Part shown: positions 59,107 to 64,000 of the stretch, in pieces
Layout of the letters: the number at the start of each line of letters is the position of its first letter
Numbering within the stretch: the first letter of the stretch is position 1
Origin: Theobroma cacao
Taxonomy: Eukaryota; Streptophyta; Magnoliopsida; Malvales; Malvaceae
Direction: 5' to 3'
Length of the DNA stretch: 64,000 nt
NCBI RefSeq assembly: GCF_000208745.1
Contig: NC_030855.1
Coordinates: 16,428,714 to 16,492,713, forward strand
Translations under genes and position numbers: made by a program
The notes under the pieces: model-generated
The model's input: the letters and a program-made list of their open reading frames with translations, nothing else
Database searches by the model: none
What the model was told of the DNA's origin: nothing

Positions 59107-59544
59107 ATGGAGAAAAGAGGGGTCTCAGCAGTCTTGATGGTTTGTTTGGTGTTGGGGACTCTAGTAGGACAGTCCACAGCTCAAGGAACTATATTGTGCT
59201 ATGCGGCTTGCTTCATTCCATGCATGGCTGATTCCACCACTACAACGTTCTATTGCGCTGCGAAATGCCTGAAGGACTGTATCCTTCCGAAATCTACTGT
59301 GGGCGGTATCAAAGACACCCAATACTTCTGCAAGCTTGGTTGTGCTACCGCCCTGTGCACAAATATCAGTACCAAAGAAGATCCTGGTAACTTATTTATT
59401 TATTTCTCGCTCCCTTATAAATTAGACACAATTAAAAAGAAACTCAAGGTTTTGTGTTATTTTTTTTGGTTAAATTCCTTAGGTGAAAAGAAGGTTGGAA
59501 GCTGTGTGGATGCTTGCTCTGCGACATGCGCAAAGAAGAACTGA
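59107..59544 (+). CDS. Thionin-like cysteine-rich secreted peptide gene, one intron
   Basis: Two exons, 59107-59386 and 59483-59544, give a 113-residue protein. The intron (59387-59482, GTAACT...CCTTAG, 96 bp) splits a Gly codon. Residues 1-26 form a signal peptide (MEKRGVSAVLMVCLVLGTLV then GQSTAQ), so the product should enter the secretory pathway. The mature part has 12 cysteines in four CX3CX3C-like groups (CYAACFIPC, CAAKCLKDC, CKLGCATALC, CVDACSATC), the pattern of plant 'thionin-like protein 2' family members. These are small, presumed extracellular, and have no established activity. It lacks the classic thionin/acidic-domain layout, so antimicrobial action is only inferred. The ATG is the first after the TATA box, in an A-rich context. 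The frame also stays open through the intron (145 codons). It is the only convincing intact host gene here, about 430 bp downstream of the chromovirus. Confidence 0.9.
   Translation: MEKRGVSAVLMVCLVLGTLVGQSTAQGTILCYAACFIPCMADSTTTTFYCAAKCLKDCILPKSTVGGIKDTQYFCKLGCATALCTNISTKEDPGNLFIYFSLPYKLDTIKKKLKVLCYFFWLNSLGEKKVGSCVDACSATCAKKN
59387..59482 (+). other. Intron of the thionin-like gene
   Basis: 96 bp, GT...AG, AT-rich with a T-run before the acceptor. Its length is a multiple of three and it has no in-frame stop. Confidence 0.88.
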
Positions 59545-59572
59545 TCAAATACCATATAAGAGATGGTAAATG

Positions 59573-59578
59573 AATAAA
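59573..59578 (+). terminator. Poly(A) signal of the thionin-like gene
   Basis: AATAAA 29 bp after the stop codon. Another AT-rich stretch follows. Confidence 0.7.
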
Positions 59579-59599
59579 GCCCCTGTTGAATATTTGGGT

Positions 59600-60240
59600 T
59601 AATCCAAATGTAAAATATTGGGACTACTGTACTTTCAATTTAAAATAATGACTTTACGTCACTAGCAACCGCTTCTCTCCTTTAATTGGGAAGAAATGGC
59701 TTTTATCATGTAATCATGTTTATGTATTATATATAAGAAGTGTGCTTCCCAACTTTTCTTTATAGTAATATTTTTGAAAAAAAAAAAGCAATACTACAAA
59801 TTACATGCTACCTAACAAGGAACAGCAACTAATTATTAATCTCTGCCCCATGTGATATGGACAGAGGGTCGGAAGGTTCCAAATTTTCTTACGTAATTAA
59901 TCATCTTGTTTTGAACAAGCTCATTGTAATACAGAAAACCCATGGTTACAATCGGTGTGACTTGTATGCATGGTTTTAATAAAGTGAAAACTTAATTATT
60001 ATGCACTCGAGTATTTGGCTTATTGATTAGTGTTGATGATTAATTATTATAAATTTTATTATAAAAATTTTATTGGTTAGATAATTTTATTATCTAAATA
60101 GAAAATTTTTTCCTTATTTCAAGATCTGCCAAGAGAGTACTTAGATCAAATTCAATATGATTTGGTTTAGAAGATTATTGAGTACCATCATTAATAAAAT
60201 TTTGTTGTTGTTGTCCAGATCTGAGTCTTGTGAGATAATT
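59600..60240. other. Gene 3' flank, nothing recognised
   Basis: AT-rich, with a poly(A) run at about 59777. No coding or repeat signature I can name. Confidence 0.5.
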
Positions 60241-60826
60241 TTTTTATTAAATATCTTTTCATAGCTTATTTATTTAAAATTATAAAAAGTTTTTAAAACT
60301 TATTAACATAAACTAAGATATTAGACCTAAACAAATAATAATCTTACATAGCAAATTATCAGGTTCAACAACTAACAATATGACAATTTTCTATTCATTT
60401 ATCAAAACTAAATATAAGCATCTATAAACCATATAAAGTTAAATACAAAAATCAAATGATTAAACAATATATCTACAAAATAAATAAATAAAGACTCATA
60501 ATTTCAAGATATTATTTAACATGCAATACTATTTTTTCAAAAAAAAATCTATAAAAATTTAAAATATATGAACAAAAAGAATAGAAATAAAAAAATAAAC
60601 AAATATAAATCAAAATAGTAATACAAATGAAGAAAAAACATAAAAAACAATCAAATTGAGACATTTGAAATCATTTTCTTATTCTTTATTTATATTAATT
60701 ATTAAATAAAAAATTATTTTAAGGGACAGTTAAAGAAATATATAAAAAATTTTAAAAACTTTGTATAATATAGAAAAAATTTTAAAAATTTTTGGGGGGC
60801 CATAGGAGGCTCCTCCCCTGCTGCTT
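60240..60826. mobile_element. hAT-like element end (relative of 44267 element)
   Basis: The right edge reads AATTTTTGGGGGGCC...GAGGCTCCTCCCCTGCTGCT. Its inverse resembles the TAGAAGCGGAGGGGAAGGGG start of the 44267 insertion. The left end is not identified, so the start is approximate. Confidence 0.4.
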
Positions 60827-60924
60827 ATCAACTTGCAACAGAAAGAATTACTATCTCCAAAGGTATTATTGGCTAGAGAAACACCTTAATTTCACCAAAG
60901 ATCATATTGTTTCTGATTATCGTA

Positions 60925-61330
60925 TTTGTTCTTTAAATTTCAATGATTTTCCTTTATTTCAAGAAAGATAAAGGGTAAATGTTATTTTGTCCAATTACGT
61001 ACAAATGCCATGGAGCAATAAATAATCAAATTTTATAAATATTTATTTTATGTCAGTAGTCAAATAATCCAACTGTTTTGTTAATTGTAAATGAATTCTA
61101 AATGAAGAAGGCCGGGGGTTAATTCTAATTGAATTAATCAAAATTTTAACAATTGTGAAAATCTTATGAAATTTGGGGAAGATTCAAAACAAAGAAAATT
61201 TCTGAAAATTTTTTATCAAGCTTGAATTAATAAATTCATCAACTGTTTATCAGTTGCAAAGGCTACTTACGCAACACAAAAATATATTTACAACTGAAAC
61301 AACTAATTACAAAGGCTACTTATTACTCCA
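60925..61330 (-). mobile_element. Copia family D LTR/3' region, third copy
   Basis: Similar to 24640-25200 (shared GTCCAA.TA.GTACAAATG.C and CAACTGTTTATCAGTT), with one unit of the 27-bp repeat. It lies downstream (minus strand) of the copia RT/RNase H remnant. Confidence 0.65.
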
Positions 61331-61864
61331 TCTTGCCCTGTATCCCTAATAAAATGACAATTAATCTCCATGTGTTTGGTCCTCTCGTGAAAAATGGTAT
61401 TCTTATGTATATGCAAGGTTGATTGATTGTCACATAAAAGTCCTAACAGCTTTGGAATGTGTCACACCAAGATCATTTAACAAATATAAAAACCATACTG
61501 CCTCACAGCATGCAGTTGTTATTGCCCTATATTCAGCATCTGTTGAACTTCTAGCCAATAAAAATGGTTTCTTTGACTTCCAACTGATGAGATAATCTCC
61601 AAGAAAGATGCCAAAACCTGTGATAGAGCGTTCGGTGTCTTGACATCCTGCTCAATCACTGTCAATGTAGACCTTCGACTCCAAATCAAATTTAGAGAAA
61701 ATTAATAACCCTTGACCAAGGGCATTCTTGAGATATCTCAAGACTTTGCAAGTTGTTTGTAAGTGTGTATTAGCAGGTTTGTCCACGAACTGAGGTGGAA
61801 ATGACAGATCTAGTCTTGTAAAGGTCAAATACAGCAACTTACCCACTAATTGTCTATAAACAGT
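61320..61864 (-). pseudogene. Copia RT/RNase H pseudogene
   Basis: Minus strand: VYRQLVGKLLYLTFTRLDLS, then TCKVLRYLKNALGQGLLIFS, KVYIDSD*AGCQDTERSITG, FGIFLGDYLISWKSKKPFLL, STDAEYRAITTACCEAVW and the CH...GD end near 61350. This is the classic copia RT-connection-RNase H segment. It is cut at 61864 by a CACTA terminus inserted at AGT. Confidence 0.9.
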
Positions 61865-62476
61865 CACTACAAAAAATTTGGCTATTTCCAACGGAAATTT
61901 CCGTTAGAAATGTTTATTTGCAACGGAAAAGTCTGTTGGAAATTTCGTCGTTACAAGCTTTGGGTGTAATACTTTCCGTTGGAAATTTCCAACAGAAATT
62001 CCGTTGAAAATTTGAAATTTTGCCCATTTTTTTTAGAAATCCATTGGAAATTCTATTTCCAACGGAAAAACATTTGGCATTTCCAACGGAAATTTCTGTT
62101 GGAAAAATATTACCAACGGAATTTTTCGTTGGAAATATTTTGACCTATTATTTTATAATAAATTTTCAAAAAAAATTACCATTTTTATTTCCGATACTAA
62201 ATTTAATTCCGCATTCAACTGTAAAATATATAAAAGAAAAACACATTACAAAATTGAGATTCAAGTCCTAACATCTAATTAGAAATTATCCTTAACACAC
62301 AATATATAAAATAGTTTGATACATATGAATATTAAACATAACATCCTTAAAAAGTATCCAAGTGTTTGCACTGAAAATTATACATCATGTGAGGGAATTT
62401 TTTTTCTTACTTGTCAAGTCTTGAAGGTCTTGATAAACATCAAATAAACAAGATATACAAAATTAACCCCTAGGCC
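61865..62476 (+). mobile_element. CACTA transposon 5' terminus with subterminal repeats
   Basis: CACTACAAAAAA at 61865, the canonical CACTA end, interrupts copia coding sequence after AGT. About ten copies of TTTCCAACGGAAA/TTTCCGTTGGAAA in both orientations fill 61885-62150, as is usual for transposase-binding subterminal arrays. The opposite TGTAGTG end and a transposase are not in the window. Confidence 0.85.
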
Positions 62477-62994
62477 TAGGGATGTCAACGGGTCATGTAC
62501 CCTATAATTTCCCTAAACCCGAACCCTAACCCTATAAAAAATCAACTACCCTAACCCTATTAACTACCCGTATAATTTTAAAATTAATACCCTAACCCTA
62601 ACCCTATTACATTTTTACTACCCTATAATTACCCTAACCCGTTTAAAAATCTGATTATATTAAAAAATTATTAAAATCTTCTTCATACAATTTCTCAATG
62701 TATACCCGAATCCGTATACATATACAATAATATTTCTCTACGTATTTCATAAAATTAACTACTAATTAAATTTTCTTCCACAAAAATATTAAAATTTAAA
62801 TTTAAATAATCAAAAACAAAAATCTTAAACTTAAAATTAAATAACTAAAAACAAATATTTGGGGAACCAGACAACAGCATTATCACCAAAAATCAAGTCT
62901 GAAAGTACTAATTGCAATCTGGGGTAATGAAAAACTCTCTCGTAAACTAATGACAATATCGACATTGGCATGTTCCATTAATTCTTAGAGTATC
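62477..62994. mobile_element. hAT-like terminus with CCCTAA-like tract
   Basis: TAGGGATGTCAACGGGTC at 62477 resembles plant hAT terminal repeats (TAGGGGTGTCAA...). It is followed by a tract of degenerate CCCTAACCCTA units (62510-62642). No matching far end was found before the LTR at 62995. Confidence 0.45.
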
Positions 62995-64000
62995 TGAAAT
63001 ACCCCATACTTTGATATGGTGATAAATAAAGTTGATCGAATGCAAATTGAGGTCAATTAAAACGTTTAAAAGTGATAAGAGACGAAAGGAGTAGTTTAGG
63101 ATAAAATATTTCGCAAATGAAAAAATAATAATAAAATAATAATAATTTTATCGGAAGAGAATTTGTGAGATAAAAGGCGATTCAGAAGTCAAATGAGGCA
63201 TAATAAGGTATTTCGGATACCAAGGAGATAAGATAAAATTTTTAGAATAAAATAATATTTTATTAATGAAATAATATTAAAATATTAATATTTAGTCGGT
63301 TGTCGAAGTCAATCAAGAAGAAGGATCATATGGTTGATCCAAGAGGGGGAGAAGATGACAAGTCCGACTCTATAAAAATATTTGTCATGACATACATGTG
63401 ATGGATAGCATGTTTGCATGCTAAGAGAGTCTCGAAAAATTTACAAAAGTCGGTATTATACCTAAACGTACAATAAAGTTGATTTAAGCCTCGAACTAGA
63501 TCAAATAGAGAATTCACGATGAAATTAAGAATTTTAAAGTCCCAGAATGGTTTAATATGGTGATTCGGAGTTCGAGGATCAATTTGGAGTCAAACCGGAA
63601 TTTTCGCTATCCAAGGGCAAAATGGTCATTTGCCACCTGGGGACAAAATGAGAATTTTAGAAAAGATTTTTTTGGGCCCATTTTACTTATTGGAGTATAA
63701 TTTGACTTATTAGAGTAACATTTGAGGTTTAGAAGTGAAAAATTTTAATTTCGGTATAATTTGGAGTAAAAGGGTAAAATGATAATTTTGCCACTCCATG
63801 GGCAAAATTGTAATTTTCCACCACCAGGATATTTTTCCAGCACATGGTCTTCCTTTATCCTCATTTTGACCATTGACTAATTGTGTGGTGGAGATAAAAA
63901 GGATTAAAATTTTAAAATTTTAAAAATAGACCAATAAGAAAATGCCATGTGTCATACCTTTATTATTTTATTGTTTCTTTATAAAAAGGCATAAAATCAG
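62995..64000 (+). mobile_element. Gypsy LTR (family B head), truncated by window
   Basis: Starts TGAAATACCCCATACTTTG, near-identical to the start of the 19566 LTR for its first ~400 bp. It then follows family A U3 sequence (CACCACCAGGATATTTTTCC, ACATGGTCTTCC). It runs off the right edge. Confidence 0.9.

Noticed and set aside
59025..59231. Alternative frame overlapping the thionin-like gene
   Set aside because: No signal peptide or cysteine pattern, and it starts before the likely leader end. The 59107 frame has signal peptide, cysteine pattern, intron and poly(A) signal.
62510..62642. Interstitial telomere
   Set aside because: Units are irregular and follow a hAT-like terminus. There is no long perfect TTTAGGG array.

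Overview
This window is a repeat-dense stretch of a dicot plant nuclear genome. It is AT-rich, full of nested LTR retrotransposons, and has one convincing host gene, with a GT-AG intron and plant-type promoter and poly(A) elements. The retrotransposon protein sequences and the cysteine-rich thionin-like gene suggest a malvid such as Theobroma or a relative. That placement is from recognition only and is not proven by the sequence. There are no bacterial features and no tRNA, rRNA or CRISPR array that I can support.

Layout. 1-7500: a degraded minus-strand Ty3/gypsy chromovirus (gag remnant, PBS, LTR, integrase and chromodomain), with a 2.96 kb solo LTR (family A, TSD TCCAA) sitting inside its integrase. 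7500-14340: a plus-strand Ty1/copia pol pseudogene whose 3' LTR is split by a 3.4 kb minus-strand gypsy LTR. 14380-19565: a probable Tat/Ogre-like LTR with a diverged minisatellite and a PBS-like site, then a LINE RNase H fragment. 19566-23036: a mosaic solo LTR (TSD GTTTT). 24.8-43.7 kb: a nested complex. A LINE endonuclease ORF is split by a 17.6 kb copia-derived insertion containing duplicated segments, a minus-strand gypsy solo LTR (TSD TAATT), a truncated gypsy LTR behind an N, a gag-only copia body, and two solo copia LTRs in opposite orientations. 43.9-47.4 kb: DNA-transposon-like insertions (hAT-like with an 8-bp TSD, Harbinger-like with TAA). 47681-58678: a structurally complete chromovirus with two ~2.96 kb LTRs, a perfect GGACA TSD, PBS, gag-pol, chromodomain and PPT. 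It is disabled by nonsense changes and a frameshift. 59107-59544: the thionin-like gene. 60.2-64 kb: hAT-like debris, a copia RT/RNase H pseudogene, a CACTA terminus, and the head of another LTR running off the window.

The retroelements relate to each other by nesting. TSDs, rejoined reading frames and paralogous empty sites let several insertions be ordered in time. LTR copies of family A share long near-identical blocks in a patchwork, as expected from LTR-LTR conversion or recombination.

The most interesting pattern is architectural. Three LTR families (two gypsy, one copia) each carry, in the 5' part of the LTR, several pairs of TCGA-centred palindromic or mutually inverted motifs about 20-21 bp apart, two DNA turns. 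The motif sequence differs between families but the spacing is kept. Family A LTRs also contain conserved splice-site-bounded blocks and a candidate H-type pseudoknot with one apparent compensatory change. All comparisons were made by eye.
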